The notes under the pieces: generated by a model
What the model was told of the DNA's origin: nothing
Seen by the model: the letters and a program-made list of their open reading frames with translations, nothing else
Databases searched by the model: none
Program-made: the position numbers and the translations under genes
Part shown: positions 25,522-33,268 of the stretch, one piece after another
How positions within the stretch are numbered: the first letter of the stretch is position 1
Layout: the number at the start of each line of letters is the position of its first letter
Assembly: GCA_023399055.1 (NCBI GenBank)
Contig: JAEWQV010000005.1
Span: 73,868-137,867 of the forward strand
From: Bacillota bacterium
Lineage (GTDB): Bacteria; Bacillota; Clostridia; Lachnospirales; Lachnospiraceae
DNA length: 64,000 bases
Direction: 5' to 3'

Positions 25522-26229
25522 ATGAAATTTAATGAAATAATATCCCCTTCCCTGAAAGAGCTGTTCATTCAGGAAATCGAAAACAGTATTCTCTCCGGAA
25601 AATTAGAGATTGGAGAGCAACTCCCTTCCGAGCGCGAGTTAGCCGGAAGCATGAAAGTCAGCCGTGCTGTGGTTAATGCAGGTATAAAAGAAATGGCATT
25701 GAAAGGCTTTTTAGAAATCAAACCTCGCTCTGGCACCTATGTGGCAGACTATCGACGTAGTGGTACCATTGATACCCTGCTCTCTATTATGAAATATAAT
25801 GGCGGGCAACTAAAGCGTGAGGATGTCCGTTCCATCCTTGAACTTAAAGTGGTCTTAGATACTCTTGGTGCAGAGTTATTTCTTACAAAAAATAAAGAAA
25901 GTGACTTAAAATCTCTGGAAAACAGGCTCATTAATTTGAGAGAATCCCAGACGAAAGAATTAATAATAGATAATTATTTTGAGTTTTATCAGGAACTTAT
26001 GCTGTTATCCGGCAACACTTTATTACCTTTAATCTATTATTCTTTTCGTAAGCCAGTGTTAAGTCTTCTTGATCGCTATAGTAGAAAGCATGGAACTGAA
26101 CCTTTAATACAAACTGCTCAGCATCTTTTTGATGCATTAAAAAGACAGGATTTAGACAATGCTAAGCGCTGTATCAAAGAAAGAATTGGAGAAGCAATAA
26201 CAGGTTCTAAAGAAATCTATAATGAATAA
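25522..26229 (+). CDS. FadR-subfamily GntR transcriptional regulator
   Basis: Protein of 235 residues: an N-terminal GntR winged helix (LPSERELAGSMKVSRAVVNAGIKEMALKGFLEIKPRSGTYVADY spread over residues ~33-77) and a helical C-terminal FCD ligand-binding domain (residues ~95-225). FCD regulators respond to small organic acids. Matching operator-like sites lie before this gene (25491) and before the next one (26235), so it probably regulates itself and the iron-sulfur flavoprotein, and perhaps the divergent membrane protein. The ribosome binding site is GGAGGA. The ligand is unknown. Confidence 0.9.
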   Translation: MKFNEIISPSLKELFIQEIENSILSGKLEIGEQLPSERELAGSMKVSRAVVNAGIKEMALKGFLEIKPRSGTYVADYRRSGTIDTLLSIMKYNGGQLKREDVRSILELKVVLDTLGAELFLTKNKESDLKSLENRLINLRESQTKELIIDNYFEFYQELMLLSGNTLLPLIYYSFRKPVLSLLDRYSRKHGTEPLIQTAQHLFDALKRQDLDNAKRCIKERIGEAITGSKEIYNE

Positions 26230-26234
26230 AAATC

Positions 26235-26245
26235 TGGTCATACCA
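26235..26245. promoter_or_regulatory. Candidate FadR-family operator 2
   Basis: TGGTCATACCA, inside the longer palindrome CTGGTCATACCAG, matches the site at 25491 in its half sites. It is 123 bp upstream of the flavoprotein start codon. Confidence 0.6.
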
Positions 26246-26368
26246 GTTTATAAATATTAACTGTTTTTCTAATAGCTCTTGGTATGACACTCCAAATCAC
26301 TGTTACCTAACATAGTCTATAATAATTTGTTAAAATAAAAACAAACTTTTATCTTAGGGAGGATATTT

Positions 26369-29053
26369 ATGGTAAATGAAAAGATTTTAGATCTGGCGAA
26401 TCACATTAGCCGAAAAAAGAGAGGGACCAAAAGCGAGATAAAGGCTACTGACCCCGAGTATCTCATTTTAGAGCCGGTTGTGACTGATGCTATGGCAGAT
26501 GCAGCAATGCATATGGTGATTCGAACGAAATATACAGCAGAATCACTGGCACCTCTCTGTGGAATGACCTTGGAAGAAACTGCGAAGCAATTATATGAAT
26601 TAGCTGAGGCTGGCGTTTGTTTCGTTAATGAGATTGATGGAGTGGACCATTTCTGGTACGATACCTGGGTGCCAGGTATTATGGAGATGATGGCAGGGCA
26701 CAAAGAAAATGTTGCAAAATATCCGCAGATAACACAAGCCTTTGAAGCTTACGGACGTGTCCGTGGTCCAATGAGCGCTGGTAGCTTCCCTGTTGGTGTA
26801 GGACTTATGCGTGTTATTCCCATTGAAAGTGCAATTGACGGTAACTCTCGTCGTGCCAGCTATGAAGAAATATCAAAATACTTAAACGAAAATACAATCT
26901 TTACCGTATCCGATTGCTCCTGTCGTACCGTTCGTGAAGAAATGGGTGAAGGCTGTGGACATTTGAAAGAAGATATGTGTATTCAGATGGGTCATGCCGC
27001 AGAATATTATATTAGAACCGGACGTGGTAGACAAATCACCAGAGAAGAGGCTTTTGAAATTATTGACCGCGCTGAAGAAAATGGTTTAATGCATCAAATT
27101 CCTAACCTTGACGGTTCGGGACATACCCATGCAATCTGCAATTGCTGTGGTTGTTCCTGTCTCTCACTGCGCTCTGCAGGAATGTTCTATAATGGCGATA
27201 TGGTACGTTCCAATTATGTTGCTAAGGTTGATAAGAACAAATGCGTGGCTTGTGGTGAGTGTGTGGAAAACTGTCCCGTAAATGCTCTTCAGCTGGGACA
27301 AAAAGTATGCTCAAGCACTAAGATCATAGAAGACATTACAAAAAAGGATACTCCAAGAGATACCGAATGGGGTCCAGAAAATTGGAATGTAGATTACCGT
27401 TATAACCGTAAAAATGTTGTCGAAACCGGTACCAGTCCCTGCAAGACAGAATGTCCAGCTCACATAGCAGTTCAGGGATATATCAAACTAGCTGCACAGG
27501 GACGTTATACAGACGCTCTTGCTCTAATTAAGAAGAACAATCCATTTCCAGCAGTTTGCGGCCGTATTTGTCCGCATGGCTGTGAGTCAGCTTGTACACG
27601 TGGGGAACTTGATGAGCCAATTGCAATTGATGAAATAAAGAAATTTATAGCACAACAAGACTTGGATGCTGATAATCGATATGTTCCCAAAAAACGTCAT
27701 GCATATGGCAAAAAGATTGCTGTTATTGGTGCCGGACCCTCTGGTTTATCCTGTGCTTATTACCTTGCACTTGATGGTTATGAGGTTACAGTTTTTGAAA
27801 AGCAGAAAGTTCTAGGTGGAATGTTAACTACCGGAATTCCAACCTTCCGTTTAGAAAAAGAAGTTATTAATGCTGAAATTGATATTCTAAGAGAAGTGGG
27901 TGTGCAATTTAAAACAGGTGTTGAGATTGGACGAGACAAAACTATTCAAGACTTACGAGCAGAAGGTTATAAAGCCTTTTATCTTGCTATTGGTGCTCAA
28001 GGTGGTCGTAAACTTGGTGTTGAAGGAGAAAATACCCCTGAAGTCATCTCAGGTATCTCGTTCCTTCGTGATGTTAACACCGATACTCCATCACCAGTAA
28101 GTGGCAAGGTTATTGTAATTGGTGGTGGAAATGTTGCCATAGACGTTGCCAGAACCGCTGCTCGCCTTCCAGTTACCGCTGTATCCTTATACAGTCTTGA
28201 ATCTAGGAGTGAAATGCCTGCACTTTCAGAAGAAATAGAGGAAGCGCTGCAAGAAGAGATTTCTATACATAATTCTTGGGGACCAAAGCAAATTATTGTT
28301 GAAAATGGTAGAGTAACTGGTGTAGAATTTAAAAAATGCATCTCTGTATTTGATGAAAACAAACGATTTAATCCTGTATTTGATGAGAAGGAAATAATGT
28401 TTGTGCCTGCTGACTATGTTCTTCTTTCCATTGGGCAAAGTATTGAGACCAGTGACCTTCTTCTTAATACCTTGGTTGAACGAAATCCAAATGGAACCAT
28501 AAAAGCGGATTATGTTACTTTACAAACCAGTGAACCAGATATATTCGTAGGTGGAGATGCGTTCACCGGTCCCAAATACGCCATCCATGCAATTGCTGCT
28601 GGTAAGGAAGGTGCTATTTCTATTCATCGCTTTGTCAACCGTGGTCAAAGTTTAACCATTGGTCGAGACCGTAAAGAGTACCATTCACTTGATAAGAAGA
28701 ATGTATTGCTGGATAGCTATGATACTATGCCAAGACAAACCGCTAAGCATGAAAGCCATACTTCCTCTGTTAAATCCTTCCATGATCCGCGCCTTACCTT
28801 TACAAAAGAGCAGGTTATGAAAGAAACTGAACGTTGTTTAGGCTGCGGTGTTACTATTGTCGATGAGTATTCCTGCGTAGGTTGTGGTCAATGTACAACA
28901 AAATGTAAGTTTGATGCTATTACTTTGGAACGTAGATATGATGGCGAAGGTGTTCGTCTGGAAGATCTGAAACCCGTGGTAATTAAAAATATTCTTAAGC
29001 GCAAGGTAAGAATAACCACAAAAAAAGTCAAAAGACTTTTTATTTCAAAATAA
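26369..29053 (+). CDS. Large iron-sulfur flavoprotein, GltD-like NAD(P)H oxidoreductase
   Basis: Protein of 894 residues with several redox modules. Residues ~1-280 form an unfamiliar N-terminal part with Cys clusters (SDCSCRTVREEMGEGCGH and CNCCGCSCLSLR). A 4Fe-4S ferredoxin motif follows (NKCVACGECVENCPVNA, ~290). Residues ~350-760 are a GltD-like unit: CKTECPAHI and CGRICPHGCESAC cysteines, FAD loop VIGAGPSGLSCAYYLA, NAD(P) loop VIGGGNVAIDVARTAA. The C terminus adds cysteines CLGCG and a CVGCGQCTTKC cluster. It probably transfers electrons between NAD(P)H and a ferredoxin-like partner; the partner is unknown. The ribosome binding site is GGGAGGA. Confidence 0.85.
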   Translation: MVNEKILDLANHISRKKRGTKSEIKATDPEYLILEPVVTDAMADAAMHMVIRTKYTAESLAPLCGMTLEETAKQLYELAEAGVCFVNEIDGVDHFWYDTWVPGIMEMMAGHKENVAKYPQITQAFEAYGRVRGPMSAGSFPVGVGLMRVIPIESAIDGNSRRASYEEISKYLNENTIFTVSDCSCRTVREEMGEGCGHLKEDMCIQMGHAAEYYIRTGRGRQITREEAFEIIDRAEENGLMHQIPNLDGSGHTHAICNCCGCSCLSLRSAGMFYNGDMVRSNYVAKVDKNKCVACGECVENCPVNALQLGQKVCSSTKIIEDITKKDTPRDTEWGPENWNVDYRYNRKNVVETGTSPCKTECPAHIAVQGYIKLAAQGRYTDALALIKKNNPFPAVCGRICPHGCESACTRGELDEPIAIDEIKKFIAQQDLDADNRYVPKKRHAYGKKIAVIGAGPSGLSCAYYLALDGYEVTVFEKQKVLGGMLTTGIPTFRLEKEVINAEIDILREVGVQFKTGVEIGRDKTIQDLRAEGYKAFYLAIGAQGGRKLGVEGENTPEVISGISFLRDVNTDTPSPVSGKVIVIGGGNVAIDVARTAARLPVTAVSLYSLESRSEMPALSEEIEEALQEEISIHNSWGPKQIIVENGRVTGVEFKKCISVFDENKRFNPVFDEKEIMFVPADYVLLSIGQSIETSDLLLNTLVERNPNGTIKADYVTLQTSEPDIFVGGDAFTGPKYAIHAIAAGKEGAISIHRFVNRGQSLTIGRDRKEYHSLDKKNVLLDSYDTMPRQTAKHESHTSSVKSFHDPRLTFTKEQVMKETERCLGCGVTIVDEYSCVGCGQCTTKCKFDAITLERRYDGEGVRLEDLKPVVIKNILKRKVRITTKKVKRLFISK

Positions 29054-29058
29054 CTACA

Positions 29059-29181
29059 TAACTGTTGCGAACCAATGCTCATAAACCTTCGGTTTCCTCG
29101 CTGTTTGGCTTATAGCAAGCAAAAGATATAAAAAAACTTTTAGGCTAATTTTTATATCATCTGCTTGGTTTTGAACAGTTA
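29059..29181. repeat. Dispersed palindromic repeat, copy C, with nested palindrome
   Basis: Begins TAACTGTTGCGAACCA and ends TGGTTTTGAACAGTTA, with the central AAACC-TTC-GGTTT hairpin. A second palindrome (arms around AGATATAAAAA and TTTTTATATCAT, 29120-29162) is inserted into its right half, doubling its length. Between the flavoprotein gene and hypA. Confidence 0.65.
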
Positions 29182-29205
29182 GTAACTAATATCGAGAGGT
29201 AATAT

Positions 29206-29544
29206 ATGCACGAACTAGGCATTATGATACATATTGTAGAAAAAGTGTCCTCACTGGCAGAACAAAACAAATTACAGGAAATTCAAAGCTTAGTTCTTCA
29301 AGTAGGTGAACTATCACCTGTTGTTCCTCATTTTTTAGAAGCATGTTATCCCGCTGCAGTGGATGGTACTTTACTCGAGAAAACAGAATTAAAAATAGAA
29401 GTTTTAAAGGCAAGTGCACGTTGTCTTCAATGTGATACTATTTACCCCCCTGTGGAACATAAAACTTGCCCTAACTGTAACAGTAAAGAGTTAAACATTA
29501 TAGGCGGACGGGAATTTTTGATCAAAGAAATTATAGGTTATTAA
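29206..29544 (+). CDS. hypA: Hydrogenase maturation nickel metallochaperone HypA
   Basis: Protein of 112 residues, normal HypA length. The mature N terminus MHE binds nickel, and the zinc site is formed by CLQCDT and CPNCNSKEL (two CxxC pairs about 13 residues apart). HypA hands nickel to the hydrogenase with HypB. It follows the flavoprotein gene on the same strand after repeat copy C and ends at a strong terminator. The ribosome binding site is GAGAGG. Confidence 0.95.
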   Translation: MHELGIMIHIVEKVSSLAEQNKLQEIQSLVLQVGELSPVVPHFLEACYPAAVDGTLLEKTELKIEVLKASARCLQCDTIYPPVEHKTCPNCNSKELNIIGGREFLIKEIIGY

Positions 29545-29550
29545 TCAGCA

Positions 29551-29590
29551 AAATAGGCAGTACTGCATAACGTAGCAGAACTGCCTATTT
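29551..29590. terminator. Bidirectional terminator between hypA and bofA
   Basis: AAATAGGCAGT...ACTGCCTATTT outer stem with an inner GC-containing part and T run after 29590; suits both convergent genes. Confidence 0.85.
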
Positions 29591-29622
29591 TTATATTTAA
29601 ATCCTCCCTGCGTAGGTATCCT

Positions 29623-29892
29623 TTAATAAGAATAATAGATAGCTAACCCATACAACAGCAAAAATCCAGGAAGACCCAGGAGTCCATTGGTAAGAACACT
29701 AATACTATTAATTCCCACATCAAATCCATATCCATAACTTCTTAATACTAAATCCAATAAGTAGATACCTGCTGTACCAATAAAAGCTCGTAGTAGAAAA
29801 TCAATCAGCATTGCAGGTCTCTTTTTTATAAGACATACTCCAATAAAAATAATACAGCCTACAATTATCGTTATTAATATAATATTGTCCAT
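29623..29892 (-). CDS. bofA: BofA-like sporulation membrane protein
   Basis: Eighty-nine residues, two to three membrane segments, ending in the BofA signature VGINSISVLTNGLLGLPGFLLLYGL. In Bacillus subtilis BofA inhibits the SpoIVFB protease that processes pro-sigma K; clostridial homologues often lack a complete SpoIVF system, so the role here is less certain. The start has GGGAGAGG upstream. Its usual neighbour, a YaaL/DUF2508 gene, is next to it but divergently oriented. Confidence 0.88.
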   Translation of the reverse strand: MDNIILITIIVGCIIFIGVCLIKKRPAMLIDFLLRAFIGTAGIYLLDLVLRSYGYGFDVGINSISVLTNGLLGLPGFLLLYGLAIYYSY

Positions 29893-30046
29893 ATGCCTCT
29901 CCCTCTTTTACTCATAAATATTTTTAGTTAACACTGCCTTTGTTACATTTATATACCTTGTCATCCATTTTATGTTAATAAATAGAATAAAAGGCAAAAT
30001 ATTTGACTATACTATATACAAATCATTATATAAGGCTGGTGACACT

Positions 30047-30262
30047 ATGCTGTTATTCTCTAAACGGAGACCCCCAAAAGATAATTATATTATCAATGAG
30101 ATAAATAAAACAAAGATTGCTATGGAAGCAGCTTACTCCAACTTTCAAAACGTTGTAGATCCTGATCTTATTGATAGCTGTATTTATGAGTTAAACGCTG
30201 TACAAAACCGATATAAATTTCTATTAAAACTTGCCAAAGAATCCGACACGACTTGCTGTTAA
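30047..30262 (+). CDS. YaaL-like protein (DUF2508)
   Basis: Seventy-one residues beginning MLLFSKRRPPKD and containing the family core AAYSNFQNVVDPDLIDSCIYELNAVQNRYKFLLKLAKE. YaaL/DUF2508 proteins sit beside bofA in many spore-formers; function unknown. I start at the ATG at 30047, which has GGTG seven bases before it and gives the usual length; an ATG at 29972 in the same frame has no ribosome binding site. Confidence 0.82.
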   Translation: MLLFSKRRPPKDNYIINEINKTKIAMEAAYSNFQNVVDPDLIDSCIYELNAVQNRYKFLLKLAKESDTTCC

Positions 30263-30271
30263 GACATATAA

Positions 30272-30331
30272 AAGCTGTCCCAGACCATTTTAAGAAAACT
30301 ATTGTTTTCCTATCGTGTTTTGGGACAGCTT
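30272..30331 (+). terminator. Terminator of the YaaL-like gene
   Basis: Arms AAGCTGTCCCA and TGGGACAGCTT (11 bp) with an inner GAAAAC...GTTTTC stem, then ATCTTTCTT. Confidence 0.65.
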
Positions 30332-30615
30332 ATCTTTCTTATGTAATGTTACATATTATCTTTGGTACACAGCTCTCTTATGTTTCTTTTTCCTTTTAAA
30401 GAATTCTATCTCTCTATTAGAAACTTATCCTCCTAAGGTCCGTAGGTTCTCTTATGCGTTTCGTGTAATGTTATCTTCGGTTTTATGGTAAGAATCTTCG
30501 GTATCGTCTAAATCCTTTGTGCATTAACATAAAAGTGCTTCTGTATTTTAAAAGCATAATTCTTCTTTTGCCTTAGTTCCCTTTGGTAATTTCTACTGGC
30601 AATGATGAACAGCCT

Positions 30616-30897
30616 CTTTTGTACGTTTACTGGTATCAACCCAGTTCTTTGGTATGCTTAGCTTTTGTACGTTCACTGGTATCTATCCAGTTCTTTGGTA
30701 TACTTGCTTTTGTACGTTTACTGGTATCATCCCAGTTCTTTGGTATGCATGCTTTTGTACGTTCACTGGTATCTACCCAGTTCTTTGGTATGCTTGGCTT
30801 TTGTACATCCTGGTATCTGTCCAGCTCTTTGGTATATATCACTTTTGTACATTTGCTGATGTTCCCATCAATCTCTTTGGTATACTCTGCTTTCGTA
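30616..30897. repeat. Tandem array of ~45-bp repeats, six to seven copies
   Basis: Units start at CTTTTGTAC at 30616, 30662, 30707, 30752, 30798 and 30842, with a diverged seventh at 30890 (spacings 46, 45, 45, 46, 44, 48). Each of the first five contains CTGG-N8-CCAG followed by TCTTTGGTAT; the arms are kept while the loop varies. Located downstream of the fliS-like gene. Confidence 0.85.
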
Positions 30898-30956
30898 TCC
30901 ACACTAATGTTACCACTAGCTTCATGTGTACTTTAAAGTCTTTTGTAGTGGCTTAT

Positions 30957-31436
30957 TTATACCATAAACCCACGGCTCCTGCTATTAGGATCGATGTAAG
31001 TCTCATTCAGAGTGCCCTTACCGTAGGTTAAGCCCGCATAGAGCTGCTGCGTGTTACGCATCATTGGTCCGCTGGTGTCAACTTTACTAACACCTTCAAA
31101 CCCTGTTATAAGTCTTGTTATTACACCTTGAACACCTTCAAGTGAGTCAGGAGTTCTTTTCATAATGGCTGTAATAATCGATTTATTTGCAAATAGGTAG
31201 AGGCTAAGTAGATCATAGGAAATCTGGTATTTAAAATCTAACGCCACTATCAGTTCATTGATATATTTATGTGCTCTTTTCAGCTCTTTATCAAAGGTCA
31301 CAAGGTCCTTTAATTCATGAGCTTCCTTAGCTTCTGCTATTTCTTCCAAAACCATCTCGTATAAAATAACGATAAGCTCACTTTTAGAGGCTTGGGTTAT
31401 TCTGTTTGCGAAGGTTTGAATTGCCTCTTTTTTCAT
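30957..31436 (-). CDS. FliS-like flagellin export chaperone
   Basis: Protein of 159 residues with a mostly helical body as in FliS (ASKSELIVILYEMVLEEIAEAKEAHE, then RAHKYINELIVALDFKYQISYDLLSLYLFANKSI). FliS caps the flagellin C terminus to prevent premature polymerisation. The sequence is longer than typical FliS (about 130) by a C-terminal tail rich in Tyr and Gly. It lies 37 bp after the flagellin gene without an intervening terminator, which supports the role. The ribosome binding site is AGGACTTAG-like. Confidence 0.8.
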   Translation of the reverse strand: MKKEAIQTFANRITQASKSELIVILYEMVLEEIAEAKEAHELKDLVTFDKELKRAHKYINELIVALDFKYQISYDLLSLYLFANKSIITAIMKRTPDSLEGVQGVITRLITGFEGVSKVDTSGPMMRNTQQLYAGLTYGKGTLNETYIDPNSRSRGFMV

Positions 31437-31473
31437 TAACTAAGTCCTCCTGTCCTTCCTCTTATTAAATTAA

Positions 31474-33018
31474 TTAATTCTGAAGTAAGGATAAGATTGT
31501 CTGTGGTCTTTGATTCGCCTGTGCTAACATAGAGGTACCAGCCTGTGCCAGTACATTCTTTTGTGTATAGTTTGCCATTTCAACTGCCATATCTGCATCC
31601 GAAATACGGGATAGAGATTCTGTCATATTCTCAGAAGTTGTATCTAAGTTAGAAATGGAGTGCTCTAATCTATTCTGATATGCACCAAGCTTGGAACGAA
31701 TTGCAGATACTTGATTGATGGCTGTATCAAGTAAAGTAATTGCTGCCTGTGCACCATCTGCTGTACCGATATTCACCTTGTCAATTCCAAGGGTAGCTGG
31801 ATCCACCTTAGGGATTCTTACAGACATTGTCTGTCCTTCATTTGCACCAATTTGAAGATCCATTGGACCTGCATCAAGAACGGAGATTGTGATGTCTATA
31901 TTTGAGCCACCAGTAAGAGAAGCCGGAGTATAAGCAGGAGGTACAGCTAATCTTAAATCAGTAAATGAAGTTCCTGCTGTTCCTGCTGTTATTTCTACAA
32001 CCATGGAAAAATTATCTCTGTCAGATATCGTTACTTTATTCCCAGTAATAGCAACTGTAGCTGTGTTATCAAATTTTGAAGAATAATCTAATGTCGCTTT
32101 TGCATCAACACCTGTTCCTACAACTTTGGTAGGTGCTAATCCTAAAAGCGTTGCTAACTCGGGGTCGTCACAATAGATTTCAACCTTTTGATCAGAACCA
32201 TATTCACTGGAAACAAAAGCCAAACGGTCTCCACCTTTCCAGGTTGTACTTGTATAGCCAGCAAGATCAAGATTCGATGTTGTTGATACAGAAGGTGTTG
32301 GATCTACTGAAAACACACTAACTCCAACACTATCACCCGCATCTCTTAATTTCTTGAAAACATCATCCAGCGTATCTCCTTCTTCAATTTTCACTGATTC
32401 TCCATTAATATTGATGGAGCCAACTTCACTACTAGTTATAGTTCTGGCAGTTGCATCACCAGTAAAGCCAGCCACATTACCAACAACTACTGCCTGCCTA
32501 GCATCCTGCTTAACCGTCAATTTAAAGTCACCCACAGATACTGTATCGGATAAAGAAACTAATGCAACTTTACTATTACTTGAATATGATTTACGATCAA
32601 TATTACCATCTAATAAGGTCATGGTATTAAACTCTGTTGTCTTGGAGATACGGGTAATCTCTCCGCTTAACTGATCAATTTCTGCCTGAATAGCGTCGCG
32701 ATCCTCTGCTGTATAGGTACCATTTGCAGATTGTACAGAAAGCTCTCTCATTCTCTGAAGCATTGCTTCAACTTCCACTAATGCACCTTCCGCTGTCTGT
32801 ATTACAGAGATACCATCGGAGGCATTTCTGGAAGCCTGATCTAAACCAGCAATCTGGGTTCTCATTTTCTCGGAAATTGCTAATCCTGCAGAGTCATCTG
32901 CTGCACTGTTGATACGATAACCGGATGATAATCTCTCCAGACTTTTATCTAACATTGAATTTGTCTTTGCTAATTGGTTGTTTGCCTTTAAAGCTGAAAT
33001 ATTATGGTTGATTCTCAT
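31474..33018 (-). CDS. hag: Flagellin
   Basis: Protein of 514 residues. The N-terminal D0/D1 region (MRINHNISALKANNQL, LSSGYRINSAADDSAGLAIS) and the C-terminal one (SRISDADMAVEMANYTQKNVLAQAG, ending SLLQN) are strongly conserved flagellin halves. The central ~240 residues form a variable Thr/Val/Gly-rich D2/D3 region containing an LGIAPTKV-like low-complexity fold and an FSVDPTPSVSTTSN stretch. Preceded by AGGTGAT and a 120-base leader with a candidate SigD promoter and two UACAUGGAGG elements. Cotranscription with the fliS-like gene is likely. Confidence 0.96.
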   Translation of the reverse strand: MRINHNISALKANNQLAKTNSMLDKSLERLSSGYRINSAADDSAGLAISEKMRTQIAGLDQASRNASDGISVIQTAEGALVEVEAMLQRMRELSVQSANGTYTAEDRDAIQAEIDQLSGEITRISKTTEFNTMTLLDGNIDRKSYSSNSKVALVSLSDTVSVGDFKLTVKQDARQAVVVGNVAGFTGDATARTITSSEVGSININGESVKIEEGDTLDDVFKKLRDAGDSVGVSVFSVDPTPSVSTTSNLDLAGYTSTTWKGGDRLAFVSSEYGSDQKVEIYCDDPELATLLGLAPTKVVGTGVDAKATLDYSSKFDNTATVAITGNKVTISDRDNFSMVVEITAGTAGTSFTDLRLAVPPAYTPASLTGGSNIDITISVLDAGPMDLQIGANEGQTMSVRIPKVDPATLGIDKVNIGTADGAQAAITLLDTAINQVSAIRSKLGAYQNRLEHSISNLDTTSENMTESLSRISDADMAVEMANYTQKNVLAQAGTSMLAQANQRPQTILSLLQN

Positions 33019-33057
33019 ATAGTATCACCTAATCCCTTTCTTTTTGGCAGCCATCCT

Positions 33058-33137
33058 CCTCCATGTACGATGGTACGCTCGATTTATTATAATCATATAT
33101 TTTTATAGCTTGTCTATAAATCAGCAACCTCCATGTA
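33058..33137 (-). promoter_or_regulatory. Two CsrA-like sites in the flagellin leader
   Basis: The decamer UACAUGGAGG occurs at 33137-33128 and 33067-33058 on the flagellin strand. It resembles the CsrA consensus RUACARGGAUGU. In B. subtilis CsrA binds the hag leader at two sites; csrA is not in this window, so the link is inference. Confidence 0.4.
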
Positions 33138-33145
33138 GCCGATAT

Positions 33146-33172
33146 AAATCGTTAATAACTTTACACTACTTA
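33146..33172 (-). promoter_or_regulatory. Candidate SigD (FliA-type) promoter of flagellin
   Basis: TAAG-N15-AACGATTT on the minus strand, compared with the consensus TAAA-N15-GCCGATAA. The FliK-like gene has a parallel box with the same CGATTT core. Confidence 0.35.
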
Positions 33173-33268
33173 TCTTTTCATACTGCCATTATGATGAGGT
33201 GTAACCTCCGGAAAAAGTAGGGATATCTCACCTATCTTTCTGTGAACCACTCTTACATCCTCACTAAC

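Larger units (their letters stand above)
30263..30956. other. Gene-free stretch with terminator and repeat array
   Basis: Contains the YaaL terminator (30272-30331), a 280-bp zone of degenerate words related to the tandem repeats (TCTTTGGTA, TCTTCGGTA), and the 45-bp array itself. ORFs in this zone only reflect the repeats. Confidence 0.6.

Noticed and set aside
30616..30897. Possible CRISPR array
   Set aside because: Units are directly adjacent tandem repeats with no unique spacers, and no cas genes are present.
30636..30902. Open frame on the minus strand encoding repeats of IPKNWxDTSERTKA
   Set aside because: It is created by the 45-bp repeats; unit lengths of 44, 46 and 48 break the frame, there is no ribosome binding site, and the opposite strand is equally open.
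33128..33145. GCCGATAT on the plus strand as a SigD -10 box
   Set aside because: It points away from flagellin, antisense to the FliK-like gene, and has no TAAA at 15 bases.
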